A stretch of 64,000 nt of DNA, taken from assembly GCA_963677185.1 (NCBI GenBank), contig OY781889.1, positions 930,001 to 994,000 on the forward strand. Reading direction: 5' to 3'. The position numbers and the translations under genes were made by a program. A model generated the notes under the pieces. The model was not told where the DNA came from. It saw only the letters and a program-made list of their open reading frames with translations, and searched no databases. Positions 33,459-42,612 of this stretch are shown here, piece after piece (the stretch's first letter is position 1; every line of letters begins with the position of its first letter). The DNA is from G963677185 sp963677185. GTDB lineage: Bacteria > Bacillota > Syntrophomonadia > Syntrophomonadales > Syntrophomonadaceae.

Positions 33459-34283
33459 TTATATGGCCTGGGCCACTTTGTGGATTTCTTCGAACATGGC
33501 AGTCAGTTCTTCCAGGTTGGCGTTTATTTCTTGGGAGTTGGCGCTTTGTTCAACTATGGCGTCCAGAGATACTTCCGAAATACCCTTCATATTTGCGATT
33601 ATCTCAGTTATATTTTCCGTGATATCCTTGATTTCACCCGCAGTTTCTTTGGAATAATCAGACAGCTTGCGCACTTCATCGGCAACGACCGCAAATCCGC
33701 GTCCATGTTCCCCGGCGCGGGCAGCTTCTATGGCGGCGTTCAACCCCAGCATCCTTGTCTGATCGGCAATCGCCCTTATTTGTTCAAGAATATGCACGAT
33801 GTTAATAGTCATTTTTTCCACTTCCAGAACCTTGTCATGCAAAGAACGTTCGTTTTCGCTGATTTGGTTTTGATTCATTACGTTGGAATCCAGTGCCAGG
33901 CTAACTTCGCCGATACTGGTTTTGAAAATGTCTGCGGTCCGGCGCAGCTTAAATGCCGTGTCCCTTGATATAGCGATACCAAAAGTGCCGATTATCTTGT
34001 TGGGATCATCATAATCCCAAAGGGGCATGGTAATAACTTTCAGTGCGGTTCCGTACATCTCCTCCGGGACCTCAACCGATAAAGACTGTTTGGCGGCGAT
34101 TACCTTACGGGATACGGCTCCGGGCGGCATAACCTCTCCACGTATTACGCCGGGGACAGGGAAGTTGGTATCATCGGCGGCGAGGAATCGTTCTAGGTCT
34201 GTTACATAGAATACCGAGTCGGTGTAGATAGCAGAGAAGAGCCTGGTAATTTCTTCGAATTTTTCTACCATCAAATGTGCCAT
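33459..34283 (-). CDS. Soluble methyl-accepting chemotaxis-type protein (copy 2)
   Basis: The 274-residue paralogue of the previous gene has the same length and domain plan. The sensing half is visibly more diverged (FLAADDTNFPVPGVIRGEVMPPGAVSRKVIA, SLSVEVPEEMYGTALKVITMP) than the MCP half, which is nearly identical (EQIRAIADQTRMLGLNAAIEAARAGEHGRGFAVVADEVRKL). This fits selection for a changed ligand with a conserved signalling tip. AAGGAGG lies upstream of the ATG. Each copy has its own terminator, so they are probably transcribed separately. Confidence 0.9.
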   Translation of the reverse strand: MAHLMVEKFEEITRLFSAIYTDSVFYVTDLERFLAADDTNFPVPGVIRGEVMPPGAVSRKVIAAKQSLSVEVPEEMYGTALKVITMPLWDYDDPNKIIGTFGIAISRDTAFKLRRTADIFKTSIGEVSLALDSNVMNQNQISENERSLHDKVLEVEKMTINIVHILEQIRAIADQTRMLGLNAAIEAARAGEHGRGFAVVADEVRKLSDYSKETAGEIKDITENITEIIANMKGISEVSLDAIVEQSANSQEINANLEELTAMFEEIHKVAQAI

Positions 34284-34544
34284 AAAATATCCTCCTTAAT
34301 TGTTGCGATTAAAAGTATGTAAAAAACTACAAATGATACGCAAATATTATACCTGAATTCTATTTGAGAAAAAAGAATTTAGTCTGCTAAATGGCCTAAA
34401 TAATTATTTTAATATGACGCATATGAACGGTGAACTAAATCCATGGATGGGGCTTAAAGGCTTTCACACTAATTTCCCACATTTATTTCATAAATAGGCC
34501 GGAATTGGTTACTACACTGGCAACAGAAGTTGAAAGGAGGCAAG

Positions 34545-34580
34545 GTGCAGGTGGCTAACCGTTTAATTCCGATTAAGTAA
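34545..34580 (+). CDS. Possible 11-residue leader peptide
   Basis: GTG with AAAGGAGG four bases upstream opens a frame of 11 codons (VQVANRLIPIK) ending TAA, 19 bases before the next gene. The good ribosome site suggests it is translated; it may set up coupling with the downstream gene. The peptide lacks a run of one regulatory amino acid, so attenuation is not suggested. The rest of the 316-base gap upstream shows no gene. Confidence 0.4.
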   Translation: MQVANRLIPIK

Positions 34581-34599
34581 GGATTAAGGAGGAATAGTA

Positions 34600-35121
34600 A
34601 TGAAAAAAACCCTGATTGTTCTGCTGTCCATGGCACTGCTGCTCTGCTTCGCAGGCGCCGCATTTGCAATTGAACCGGTTGATCCGGATGGAGCCGACGG
34701 TGGAGGGCCTCAAGGTGTTCAGAAAGCGGCTGTATTAAAGACCATAGCCGGTTATGATGAATTTATCGGCCTTCGCGATGCCGGTAAAGCTCTGAAAGAC
34801 GAAGTGAAAGCTAACAACGAAACCTTGAAAGCGATGGCAAAAGTAATTAAGGAAACCAAAAACATTGAAGCCGCAGAAATTGCCCTGGCATATAAGGCCG
34901 ATGCCAAAGCCTTGAAAGAAGAACAAAAAAGTATCGGTGAAATCCAGAAAAACAACTGGGATGCAATGAAAGCTGCGGTTGAAGCTAAAGACGAAGCCCA
35001 GATGGAAGCCATAATGCAGCAGTTAATTGATACCCGCCAGGACTTAAACGATAACCTGCAGGAAGCTATAGATATGCAAGAGGAATTAATTACCACACTG
35101 AACGGCCTGGGCATCGAGTAG
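34600..35121 (+). CDS. Small exported helical protein of unknown function
   Basis: The 173-residue product has a clear signal peptide (KKTLIVLLSMALLLCFAGAAFA). The mature part starts IEPVDPDGADGGG and then is almost wholly charged alpha-helix (GKALKDEVKANNETLKAMAKVI, EAQMEAIMQQLIDTRQDLND), with heptad-like patterning. I do not recognise a family. AAGGAGGAATAGTA precedes the ATG. It lies just upstream of the exported RCC1-repeat protein on the same strand, so the two may form a surface module. It could resemble periplasmic-chaperone-like helical proteins such as Spy, but no LTxxQ motif is seen. Confidence 0.75.
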   Translation: MKKTLIVLLSMALLLCFAGAAFAIEPVDPDGADGGGPQGVQKAAVLKTIAGYDEFIGLRDAGKALKDEVKANNETLKAMAKVIKETKNIEAAEIALAYKADAKALKEEQKSIGEIQKNNWDAMKAAVEAKDEAQMEAIMQQLIDTRQDLNDNLQEAIDMQEELITTLNGLGIE

Positions 35122-35223
35122 CAGCTCAAAATCGGCTCAAGTTTTAAATCCACTGTGGCCGGGGAGGATCCCGGCCCGTACATAAAAGTAAAATATTTTT
35201 GAAGTGGATAAGGAGGGTTTATT

Positions 35224-36828
35224 GTGAATACAAAGCAGATTAAATCAAGAATACTGATCCTGGCATTAATGCTGGGCATGCTGACATATCCTGGCTCCGC
35301 CCTGATGGCAGCCGGCGAAGACAACGCCAGCGGTGGAATCCAGCCGATAGTCGGCCCTTCGTTAAGCCAGCCGGTTGTGCAGCAGCCCGTAACGCAGCCC
35401 GCCATGCCGGCAGCCGAAGAACCCATTGCAACGATTGCGGTCGCTGCAGGTGCACATCACGCCCTGGCATTAACCGACGACGGTGAAGTCTGGGCCTGGG
35501 GCCAGAACCAGTACGGCCAACTCGGTCAGGGGACCAAAACCAATCTAAATATTCCCCGCCAGGTTGATGGTCTGCCGGAGATCAAGAGCATTGCGGCGGG
35601 AGCCTATTTCAGCCTGGCCCTGAGCGAGGATGGCAAGGTCTATGGCTGGGGCCACAACGACAAAGGACAGATAGGCAATGCCGGGAGCAACGAAGTCACC
35701 GAAGCGGTCAGAATAACCGGGCTGGACAGCATCGTAGAAATTGACGCGGGCTTCGAATATGCCATGGCTCGCAAAGCCGATGGCACCGTATATGTGTGGG
35801 GAGACAACACCTACGGACAGCTGATGAAAGATAACCTGGCTCACAGCAATGGACCTATAGAAATTACTGATAACAAGGTTACCGGCATTCAGGAAATGGC
35901 AGCCGGAGGGCAGCACTGCCTGGTGCGCAAAGCGGATGGAAGCCTGCTGGCCTGGGGCGACAACACCTTCGGGCAGTTGGGCGACAATACCAGCGTGACC
36001 CGCGATGAAGCAGTTGTAGTTGATAACCTCAGCGACGTTAAACAGATAAGCGGCGGGCTGGTTTCCAGCATGGCCCTGACCGAGGACGGCGATGTATATG
36101 CCTGGGGGCACTGCATTTTCGGCGAGCTGGGGATAAACAGCACCAGCGGCAACTATGGCATCAACCAACCGTACAAGGTTAATAGCCTCTCCGGCGTTAG
36201 AAAGATCGAAGGAGATTTTTATAACAGCTTCTTTATTCTGGATGACAGTACCGTAAAAGCATGCGGCAGCAATAACGATGGAAGCCTGGGTACGGGGGAC
36301 AGCGACTCCGAGTTCACCCCGGTGCGTGTTAATAACCTGGAAAATGTGAGTCAAATTGCGGCCGGAGGTTATTTTACCCTGGCCTTGATGAAAAACGGAA
36401 CGGTAATGAGCTGGGGTGACAATGCCTGGGGAGAACTGGGCAATGGGACCAGCGATGCCAGCGAATATGGTGACTATCCTGAAAACTATGTTCCGGACAT
36501 CTGTCTGGCCGGGCACTGGAATGGTCCCGAAGTACTGGAAAGCTCACCTTCCGGAGGACAGAACCTTCATAATCTGGAAGCTAATATCGAGATCACCTTT
36601 GATGTTGCGGTGGAAGGAACCGGTGATTTCCGGAATGTTACCCTGACCAAATCCGATGGAACCGAAGTAGGAGTCCACAGGAGCATCGAAGGCAGCACGG
36701 TCATACTGGACCCGGCTAATAACCTGGAAAGCGGCCAGCATTACACGGTTAACATTTTATCATCCACGGTCAAGGATGAGGCTGGCAATTGGAACCATGA
36801 AGAAAAGACCATTCATTTCACCACGTAG
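35224..36828 (+). CDS. Exported RCC1-repeat protein with C-terminal Ig-like (SbsA/Big_5) domain
   Basis: The GTG follows AAGGAGGG. The 534 residues start with a signal peptide ending at LMAAGED and a proline/glutamine-rich linker. About seven RCC1 repeats follow (roughly residues 70-430), each with ALTDDGEVWAWGQNQYGQLG-like wording: HALALTDDGEV, SLALSEDGKVYGWGHN, AMARKADGTVYVWGDN, CLVRKADGSLLAWGDN, SMALTEDGDVYAWGH and TLALMKNGTVMSWGDN. These build a seven-bladed propeller. The last 100 residues match SbsA-type Ig domains (SSPSGGQ, ITFDVAVEG, TVKDEAGNW). A surface binding or adhesive role is inferred. No SLH or LPXTG anchor is visible. Confidence 0.9.
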   Translation: MNTKQIKSRILILALMLGMLTYPGSALMAAGEDNASGGIQPIVGPSLSQPVVQQPVTQPAMPAAEEPIATIAVAAGAHHALALTDDGEVWAWGQNQYGQLGQGTKTNLNIPRQVDGLPEIKSIAAGAYFSLALSEDGKVYGWGHNDKGQIGNAGSNEVTEAVRITGLDSIVEIDAGFEYAMARKADGTVYVWGDNTYGQLMKDNLAHSNGPIEITDNKVTGIQEMAAGGQHCLVRKADGSLLAWGDNTFGQLGDNTSVTRDEAVVVDNLSDVKQISGGLVSSMALTEDGDVYAWGHCIFGELGINSTSGNYGINQPYKVNSLSGVRKIEGDFYNSFFILDDSTVKACGSNNDGSLGTGDSDSEFTPVRVNNLENVSQIAAGGYFTLALMKNGTVMSWGDNAWGELGNGTSDASEYGDYPENYVPDICLAGHWNGPEVLESSPSGGQNLHNLEANIEITFDVAVEGTGDFRNVTLTKSDGTEVGVHRSIEGSTVILDPANNLESGQHYTVNILSSTVKDEAGNWNHEEKTIHFTT

Positions 36829-36856
36829 CAATGGGGCATGAAGCATAAATAAAACA

Positions 36857-36897
36857 GCTTCCAGGCCTGGGCTTTACAAAAGACCAGGCCTGGAAGC
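36857..36897 (+). terminator. Hairpin after the RCC1 gene
   Basis: A perfect 14-bp stem (GCTTCCAGGCCTGG with complement) and 13-base loop, but no T-run, so it may stabilise the message or terminate weakly before the GH39 gene. Confidence 0.5.
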
Positions 36898-36930
36898 AAT
36901 ATGGCACAGATTTAGAAAGGGGGCCCTGTC

Positions 36931-38439
36931 ATGGTTTTAACTGCGAAAAGAAACCTGAATCGGATTCTAGCTGGTGCTGCTCTGGTCACCATTTGCGCTG
37001 CTCTCCCACTTTATTTAAATTATGGTTGGCCAGAGTTGAGCTCTCCGCTGAACAGCATAACCGGGAGCACTGTGCAGGATATGGAACAGGCGAAAATTAT
37101 TACAATCGATGCAAGCGATTCTAACAGGCATTTTCGGGACATTTACGGGGTTAATGCCGGGCCAAATGATGCGGCAGCGGCGTACCAGGAGGCCGGGGTC
37201 CAATATGTCCGCCTCCATGATGCGGGAGGGCACAATGATTATCACGAATACACCAGCTTTTATGACGCGGAGAACGATCGCTTCAACCAATCATTCGCGC
37301 CTTCATCGGCGGGCAGCTATGATTGGACGGCAGTAGACCGCGATCTGTCAGCAATTATAAATAATGGCATGCAGCCATTTTTTCGCCTGGGGATCAGTTG
37401 GCCCCGGGAAGGTATACCGGTTAAGCCGCCCCTGGACCCTGACGGTAAAGGCTTTACCAGGTTTGCCGAGCTCTGCCGCCGCACTCTGATGCATTATAAC
37501 CAGGGATGGGATAATGGTTATGATTATGGAATTAAGTACTGGGAGGTATGGAACGAACCGGATGGGCGCTTCTGGAAAGGAAGCAGCGACCAGTTTTTTA
37601 CCATGTACAAAGCGGTTGCGGGAAGCATAAAGGCGCAAGATCCGTCCATAAAGGTTGGCGGACCGGGAACCACACCTGGAGCAGCAGTGGGGAAAAGAAC
37701 AGAGTATTTGCAGGACTTCCTGAAGTACTGCCAGGCTGAAAAAGCCCCGCTGGATTTCTATTCATGGCATCTTTATTCGGTTTTCAATCCGTACATGGTA
37801 AAAGGCTATGCTGAATATGTACGCAGCGCTATGGACGAGGCCGGACTTCAGGATGCCGAGAGCATAATCAGCGAGATAAATCTCGCGCTGGGCAAGAGTG
37901 GAGATAAGGATTTGGATTCTGCTAAAGGTGCGGCTTACGTTGCTTCTGTGATGCTGACCGCGCAGGATGCCCCGATTGATATGCTGCTGTGGTATCGGGG
38001 AAATAAGTTTATGAACCTATTTGCCAACGATGTTGACGGAGAGGCTGAGTATAAGTGGAACGGCTTGGGTTACCGGGCTGTTCAAACCATGATTAGCAAC
38101 GCTCCCGAGAGATTAGAGACTACGGGCAATGAAATTAGCACCATTGAAAATGGGAAATCATCCACTAATTTCATGGTGGCGGCAGGCCGTTCCGAAGATC
38201 AAAAGGATGTTTACATTGTTATTTCAAATTATTACAGTAGGAATGAGGATATAGTTGTTCAAATAAAGGGCATGACCAGCGGCGCTAAATACGAAGCGAC
38301 ACGCTTCCTGATTCAGCAGCCCGATGACAAATGGACGGAAAGCAGCGAAACCCTGGTTGCAGGGGATTCCACTCTGGAAGTGCGGATCGCTGATTTTAAT
38401 GATCCGGCGGTCTGCATGCTTCGGGTACATCGCTTGTAG
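36931..38439 (+). CDS. Membrane-anchored or exported GH39-like glycoside hydrolase
   Basis: The 502-residue protein begins with an N-terminal hydrophobic segment (ILAGAALVTICAALPLYL) and a (beta/alpha)8 domain. The region IKYWEVWNEPDGRFWKGS holds the acid/base Glu of clan A enzymes (NEP), and ESIISEINLALG plausibly holds the nucleophile Glu. GH39 enzymes include beta-xylosidases and related sugar hydrolases. The C-terminal 100 residues form a beta-rich domain. AAAGGGGG lies before the ATG. Substrate is not deducible. A response regulator and kinase follow directly, which may control this envelope gene set. Confidence 0.85.
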   Translation: MVLTAKRNLNRILAGAALVTICAALPLYLNYGWPELSSPLNSITGSTVQDMEQAKIITIDASDSNRHFRDIYGVNAGPNDAAAAYQEAGVQYVRLHDAGGHNDYHEYTSFYDAENDRFNQSFAPSSAGSYDWTAVDRDLSAIINNGMQPFFRLGISWPREGIPVKPPLDPDGKGFTRFAELCRRTLMHYNQGWDNGYDYGIKYWEVWNEPDGRFWKGSSDQFFTMYKAVAGSIKAQDPSIKVGGPGTTPGAAVGKRTEYLQDFLKYCQAEKAPLDFYSWHLYSVFNPYMVKGYAEYVRSAMDEAGLQDAESIISEINLALGKSGDKDLDSAKGAAYVASVMLTAQDAPIDMLLWYRGNKFMNLFANDVDGEAEYKWNGLGYRAVQTMISNAPERLETTGNEISTIENGKSSTNFMVAAGRSEDQKDVYIVISNYYSRNEDIVVQIKGMTSGAKYEATRFLIQQPDDKWTESSETLVAGDSTLEVRIADFNDPAVCMLRVHRL

Positions 38440-38481
38440 CACGGCGTTGCCAGGATTTTGACCGGGATGGAGGTTCATTCG

Positions 38482-39159
38482 TTGAGGCATATTTTTATCG
38501 TTGATGATGAAGCCAATATTCGCGAACTTATCAAGAAGTACCTGGAAAAGGAAGGCTACCGGGTCAGTGCCTTTGCCGATGGAAGCCGCCTTACGGCCGA
38601 TGTGGACCAGTATCGCCCTGATCTTCTGGTGCTGGACATAATGCTGCCCGGGCAGGACGGACTGGAGCTTTGCCGTGAAATCCGCAAAAAGCACGATATG
38701 CCCATAATATTTGTTTCCGCAAAAGACGAGGAATTCGACCGGGTGCTGGGCCTGGAGCTGGGAGGGGACGATTACCTGACCAAGCCTTTCAGTCCCCGTG
38801 AACTGGTGGTGCGCATCAAGAATATATTCAAGCGTCTGGACCGGGCTGCTGAAAGCCAGGCCAACGAAATACGCATAAAAGACCTGGTCATTTTCCCGGA
38901 GCAGCGCTATGTCAGCAAGGCCGAACAAGAAATACGCCTGACGGTGAAGGAATACGAATTGCTGGAGTTCCTGTGCCGCAATCGTCGCATATCTTTTACG
39001 CGCGAGCAGCTCATTGAAAGGATCTGGGGTTACGATTACACAGGAGAGGCGCGCATAGTAGATGATTTGGTCAAGCGCCTCAGAAAGAAAATTAGCGAGA
39101 GCGATTCGTCACTGGAGATCACTACGGTATGGGGATATGGATACAGGGTGGATGATTAA
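38482..39159 (+). CDS. OmpR-family response regulator
   Basis: The TTG start has GGAGG eight bases upstream; an ATG 15 bases earlier overlaps that site. The 225 residues comprise a receiver domain (HIFIVDDEANIRE, PDLLVLDIMLPGQDG with the phospho-acceptor Asp, VSAK, and KPFSPRELVVRI) and a winged-helix DNA-binding domain. The latter has VSKAEQEIRLTVKEYELLEFL, RISFTREQLIERIWGYDY and RIVDDLVKRLRKKI. It partners with the kinase encoded immediately downstream and probably controls nearby envelope genes. Its stop overlaps the beginning of the kinase region. Confidence 0.93.
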   Translation: MRHIFIVDDEANIRELIKKYLEKEGYRVSAFADGSRLTADVDQYRPDLLVLDIMLPGQDGLELCREIRKKHDMPIIFVSAKDEEFDRVLGLELGGDDYLTKPFSPRELVVRIKNIFKRLDRAAESQANEIRIKDLVIFPEQRYVSKAEQEIRLTVKEYELLEFLCRNRRISFTREQLIERIWGYDYTGEARIVDDLVKRLRKKISESDSSLEITTVWGYGYRVDD

Positions 39160-39160
39160 A

Positions 39161-40573
39161 ATGAAGATTGGCACCAAGCTGTTTATAAGCTATATGCTGG
39201 TAATCGTAATATGTTTTTCGGTAGGATTCACGGTATTCGGGCTATTATCTCGCCAGTACATGCTGAGCCAGGCCCGGGAGGACTTAAAACAGCAGGGTGA
39301 AGCTCTGGCCAAGGTGATTTCGCTGCAGGCGCCCGAGCCTGGCGCGGTCATAAATAACGAGCTTCAGCAGCAGGATTCAGACCTGCCCCCAAGCGGACAG
39401 GACCAGCCACTGGTAGTTCGCAAGCAACAGATGCAGCTGGCTGGCAGCCTGATTGACACCCGCATAGTACTTATTAATTCCCTGGGCAAAGCGGCATATA
39501 CGGATCTGGAGCCCCAGCTGCTGGAGCAGTTTATGATAAAGCATGGCCAGGGCCTGGAAATGAACGGCTATATACAGGAGGAGTTCGTGGTTGATAATGA
39601 AGGCGAAGAGAAGGGTATGACCCTGGTTTTGCTGGCCAGCCTTGATGAACTGCATCGCATCAGCCGCATGAGTCTTCGCGCCCAGGTTTACAGCCTTCTG
39701 GCCGCCACCCTCCTGGCCTTGTTGATGGGATGGTTTTTCGAACGCACTCTGTCCAGGCCGCTTAACCGCTTGAAAAAAGCCATGCAGGCTTTTTCCGTGA
39801 GCCAGCCCTTGCCGGTTCTGGCTATTAAAACCGGGGATGAAGTGGAGGAACTGGCCAACTGTTTCGAAGATATGGCCCGCAAGCTCAAGCGTTATGATGA
39901 GCGGCAAAAAGCCTTGCTGCAAAATACCTCACACGAGCTCAAGACGCCGCTGATGTCCATACAGGGTTATGCGGAAGCTATCCGGGACGGAGTCGTCGAA
40001 GGAGCAGAGGTTGAAGAAAGCCTTAACATCATTATTGAGGAAAGCCAGCGCCTGAAAAATACGGTGAGTGATCTTATATATCTGTCCCGCGTGGAAAACA
40101 TGGAAGAAGAATACTGTCTGGAGCAGCTGCAGATTTGCGATGTGGTAGCCCATGCATTGCGGACGGTTAAACCGCTGGCCGCTGAAAAAGGCTTGGAAAT
40201 GGCTGTAGACGCCGCTCCGGGTTTAACTGCCTGGATTGATGAAGAGAAGCTTGAAAGGGCTCTTATTAATATTATCGGCAACGGAGTGCGTTATGCCCGG
40301 CACAGCATCATTATAGAATGTGGGACCAGCGATTCGGATTTGATTATCAGTATGCGGGATGACGGACCGGGCTTTCAAAATGGCGAGGAAGAACGCATAT
40401 TTGATAGATTTTACAAGGGGCAATCTGGAGGAAGCGGGCTGGGACTGGCCATTGCCAGAGCAATTATCATTGGCCATCATGGTGTACTCGAGGCATTCAA
40501 CGCTCCAGGCGGGGGGGCGGTATTTCAGATCAGCCTCCCCCGGGCGCAGGGCCGCCACGAATCTCATCGTTAA
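39161..40573 (+). CDS. Membrane sensor histidine kinase
   Basis: The ATG follows GGGTGG by nine bases and gives 470 residues. Two membrane helices (LFISYMLVIVICFSVGF near the start and LLAATLLALLMGWFF) flank a roughly 140-residue extracellular sensor domain. HAMP (SRPLNRLKKAMQAF), the H-box TSHELKTPLMSIQGYAEAI, and the N, G1 and G2 boxes (INIIGNGVRYA, SMRDDGPGF, GGSGLGLAIARAI) follow. It phosphorylates the upstream regulator in response to an extracellular signal. The pair forms a typical two-component operon. Confidence 0.93.
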   Translation: MKIGTKLFISYMLVIVICFSVGFTVFGLLSRQYMLSQAREDLKQQGEALAKVISLQAPEPGAVINNELQQQDSDLPPSGQDQPLVVRKQQMQLAGSLIDTRIVLINSLGKAAYTDLEPQLLEQFMIKHGQGLEMNGYIQEEFVVDNEGEEKGMTLVLLASLDELHRISRMSLRAQVYSLLAATLLALLMGWFFERTLSRPLNRLKKAMQAFSVSQPLPVLAIKTGDEVEELANCFEDMARKLKRYDERQKALLQNTSHELKTPLMSIQGYAEAIRDGVVEGAEVEESLNIIIEESQRLKNTVSDLIYLSRVENMEEEYCLEQLQICDVVAHALRTVKPLAAEKGLEMAVDAAPGLTAWIDEEKLERALINIIGNGVRYARHSIIIECGTSDSDLIISMRDDGPGFQNGEEERIFDRFYKGQSGGSGLGLAIARAIIIGHHGVLEAFNAPGGGAVFQISLPRAQGRHESHR

Positions 40574-40609
40574 TTCGAAAACATCGGACACAATGGTCAG
40601 ACCCTGGCG

Positions 40610-41029
40610 CTAATTGCCCATCAGACGACGGTGTTCAACCATGATACAGCAATTATCGATCAGGTCCATGCCAGCCTTTTCCGCGACCGGCAAGCCGTCC
40701 TGGCAGACCAGCCCGGCTTGCAGCCACACGGCGGGTATCTTATTATCGGCCGCCTCTTCAATTACGCTCAGCAATTCATTTTCATTTCGAAACACATCCA
40801 CCAGATCAATGGGTTCGGGAACGGAGGACAGATCGGGATAGCTGGTTTCCCCCAGGACCTTGCGTATATTGGGATTTACTGGTATTACTTTATATCCTTG
40901 CTTCTGTAAATAGTGACCGATTTTGTTACTGGCTCTGTACGGGTCATCTGACAAACCTACGATTGCTATAGTTTTGGATTTCTGTAATAACTCTTTCTTT
41001 TTTTCGTCAGATTGTGTAGAATAATCCAT
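40610..41029 (-). CDS. CoA-binding protein (YccU-like)
   Basis: The ATG follows GGGTGG; a GTG three codons earlier is less well placed. The 139-residue protein is a Rossmann-type CoA_binding_2 domain: TIAIVGLSDDPYRASNKIG, GYKVIPVNPNIRKVLGE, IDLVDVFRNENELLSV and a C-terminal IDNCCIMVEHRRL with the characteristic paired cysteines. It binds CoA in the cytoplasm; biological role unknown. It is a single gene on the minus strand converging on the kinase. Confidence 0.9.
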   Translation of the reverse strand: MDYSTQSDEKKKELLQKSKTIAIVGLSDDPYRASNKIGHYLQKQGYKVIPVNPNIRKVLGETSYPDLSSVPEPIDLVDVFRNENELLSVIEEAADNKIPAVWLQAGLVCQDGLPVAEKAGMDLIDNCCIMVEHRRLMGN

Positions 41030-41151
41030 AAGCCCCACCCTTTTTATCGAAATGTTTACGAGAACTTATCCCAATGATCACGAAGTTTTTACGTTGGCAG
41101 CTTAGAATATGAAGTGGCCACTTAAAATTATACCCTGAAGGAGGTGATAAA

Positions 41152-41439
41152 ATGTTAAATCTACTCAATAGAAACCCGGTTCATGAATATGATCTTCTTG
41201 AATCCAAGCGTATTGAGCTGGAAGAAAGCCTGGAAAGGCTCTTTCCGGATAAGGATCTTAAGGTTGTGAGAACCATCACCCGTGACCAGCTGTTCTATCT
41301 CGTTGATGGCGGCAGCGGGGCTGTAACCACCCTGGTGCTTGATGGAGAGGGCAGCTTGAGAGTCCGCTATCCTACCGGTAATACCGGCGACAAGCTGGAC
41401 GGTTACGTCCACGACGCCGGTTTCACCTCAATCGCATAA
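41152..41439 (+). CDS. Hypothetical protein, 95 residues
   Basis: A strong GAAGGAGGTGATAAA site precedes the ATG. The product has a helical first half (YDLLESKRIELEESLERLF) and a beta-rich second half (LFYLVDGGSGAVTTLVLDGEGSLRVRY). No signal peptide or membrane segment. No family recognised. The frame ends in a hairpin, so it appears to be a short independent transcript. Confidence 0.7.
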   Translation: MLNLLNRNPVHEYDLLESKRIELEESLERLFPDKDLKVVRTITRDQLFYLVDGGSGAVTTLVLDGEGSLRVRYPTGNTGDKLDGYVHDAGFTSIA

Positions 41440-41476
41440 GGGTCCCTTCCTGCAGCTCCAGCAGGAATGCCCTTAT
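41437..41476. terminator. Hairpin between convergent hypothetical and CheX-REC genes
   Basis: Arms TAAGGG-TCCC-TTCCTGC and GCAGGAA-TG-CCCTTA enclose AGCTCCA; it could end transcription from both sides. Confidence 0.55.
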
Positions 41477-41481
41477 ACATA

Positions 41482-42297
41482 TCACAAATTCTTCAGTATA
41501 GAGATTAGGTTCTTATCGAAGGGTTTCATTACAAACCCGTCTGCGCCCAGGCCTGCTGCTTTCTGAACCGTAGAAGGATCACCCATGCTGGTCAGCATGA
41601 CCACTTTGGTGTTGATGCCTTTTTCCTTGATCATGCGAAGAACATCCAGGCCGTTAATTCCGGGCATGTTAATATCCAGCAGGATTATGTCAGGCACTTC
41701 CTTTTCAAGATGCATAAGGCAGTCGGCTCCGTTAACACATAACGTAGTAACATCAAGGCCGTTGGCGGTAAGAAGATCCCGAGCTGTTACTCGGATAAGC
41801 TCGCTGTCATCAACAATCATGATCCGCCGGGCCAGCTTTTCCTTGGCGGATGCGCTCATCCGGAAGGGAATGTTTCCGGCTTGCAGAGAAGCCGATATCA
41901 ATGGGAAACTGGTTTGAATATCGATGGAGCTGCCGCTGATAATAGTGGGCGGGGTAACATCCGCGATACGCCCGAGCTGAGAGAGACGAGTTGCAGCTCC
42001 GCCTGCAGTAATATTAAGAATCTCTCTTAGAGCGCTCACTGTAATCTCGTTATGTTCTGCTATTTCCATTCCACACATTGCACTTGCCAGTCCCAGGCTG
42101 GCTTCGTTGGTAAAGCTTAACACGGCAGTACCATAAAGGTCGCCGGTGATGCCAATGAAGACATGCAGGTTGCAGTCTTTGGGTATTTCCTTGATGATAT
42201 CGACGGAGCCGATGGTGCACGGCTTGTCTCCGCCCAGAAATATTCCCAGGGCATACACTACTGAATCGACAAAACAATCAAAATATTTTTGCTCCAA
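41482..42297 (-). CDS. CheX-like phosphatase domain fused to a CheY-type receiver
   Basis: The TTG start with GGAGG eight bases upstream gives 271 residues; a longer frame reaches 42396 without a ribosome site. Residues 1-150 resemble the CheX domain (FVDSVVYALGIFLGG, ALREILNITAGGAATRLSQ with the E-x-x-N motif), which dephosphorylates CheY-P. Residues 155-271 are a receiver (RIMIVDDSELIRVTARDLL, PDIILLDINMPGINGLDV, MLTSMG, KPF). Fusion of phosphatase and receiver suggests a self-limiting signalling switch in chemotaxis or another pathway. It is a single gene on the minus strand. Confidence 0.82.
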   Translation of the reverse strand: MEQKYFDCFVDSVVYALGIFLGGDKPCTIGSVDIIKEIPKDCNLHVFIGITGDLYGTAVLSFTNEASLGLASAMCGMEIAEHNEITVSALREILNITAGGAATRLSQLGRIADVTPPTIISGSSIDIQTSFPLISASLQAGNIPFRMSASAKEKLARRIMIVDDSELIRVTARDLLTANGLDVTTLCVNGADCLMHLEKEVPDIILLDINMPGINGLDVLRMIKEKGINTKVVMLTSMGDPSTVQKAAGLGADGFVMKPFDKNLISILKNL

Positions 42298-42515
42298 ACG
42301 CACGACCTCCTCATTGCTTGTAACAATTATCATTATTATATATGGTCCTGGTAAATGCAAATAAATCATAAGTATAGTAGTAACAAGCATGAACATTCGA
42401 CAATTGGGATGCGAAATACTAATTGCCGGCCGGTGCTATAATTAAGTATACGCAGGAGAAACAACGGAGTGCGCCTGATATCCGGAAAGAATGCAGACGG
42501 GGACAGGCAAGAATT

Positions 42516-42544
42516 TTGACGAAATGTAAGATATTGTGTATAAT
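42516..42544 (+). promoter_or_regulatory. Near-consensus promoter before the 83-residue hypothetical gene
   Basis: TTGACG, exactly 17 bases, TATAAT; a leader of about 60 bases follows, with a GCCATTCCGGTTGGAAACCGG hairpin region near 42552. Confidence 0.7.
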
Positions 42545-42612
42545 TTTTGTAGGCCATTCCGGTTGGAAACCGGGCAACAACGAATTATTTGGAGGAATGA
42601 GGAGGGATCATT

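Noticed and set aside
35545..36516. 323-codon minus-strand frame inside the RCC1 gene
   Set aside because: Antisense frame kept open by repeat composition; the plus-strand RCC1 protein has clear domains and a signal peptide.
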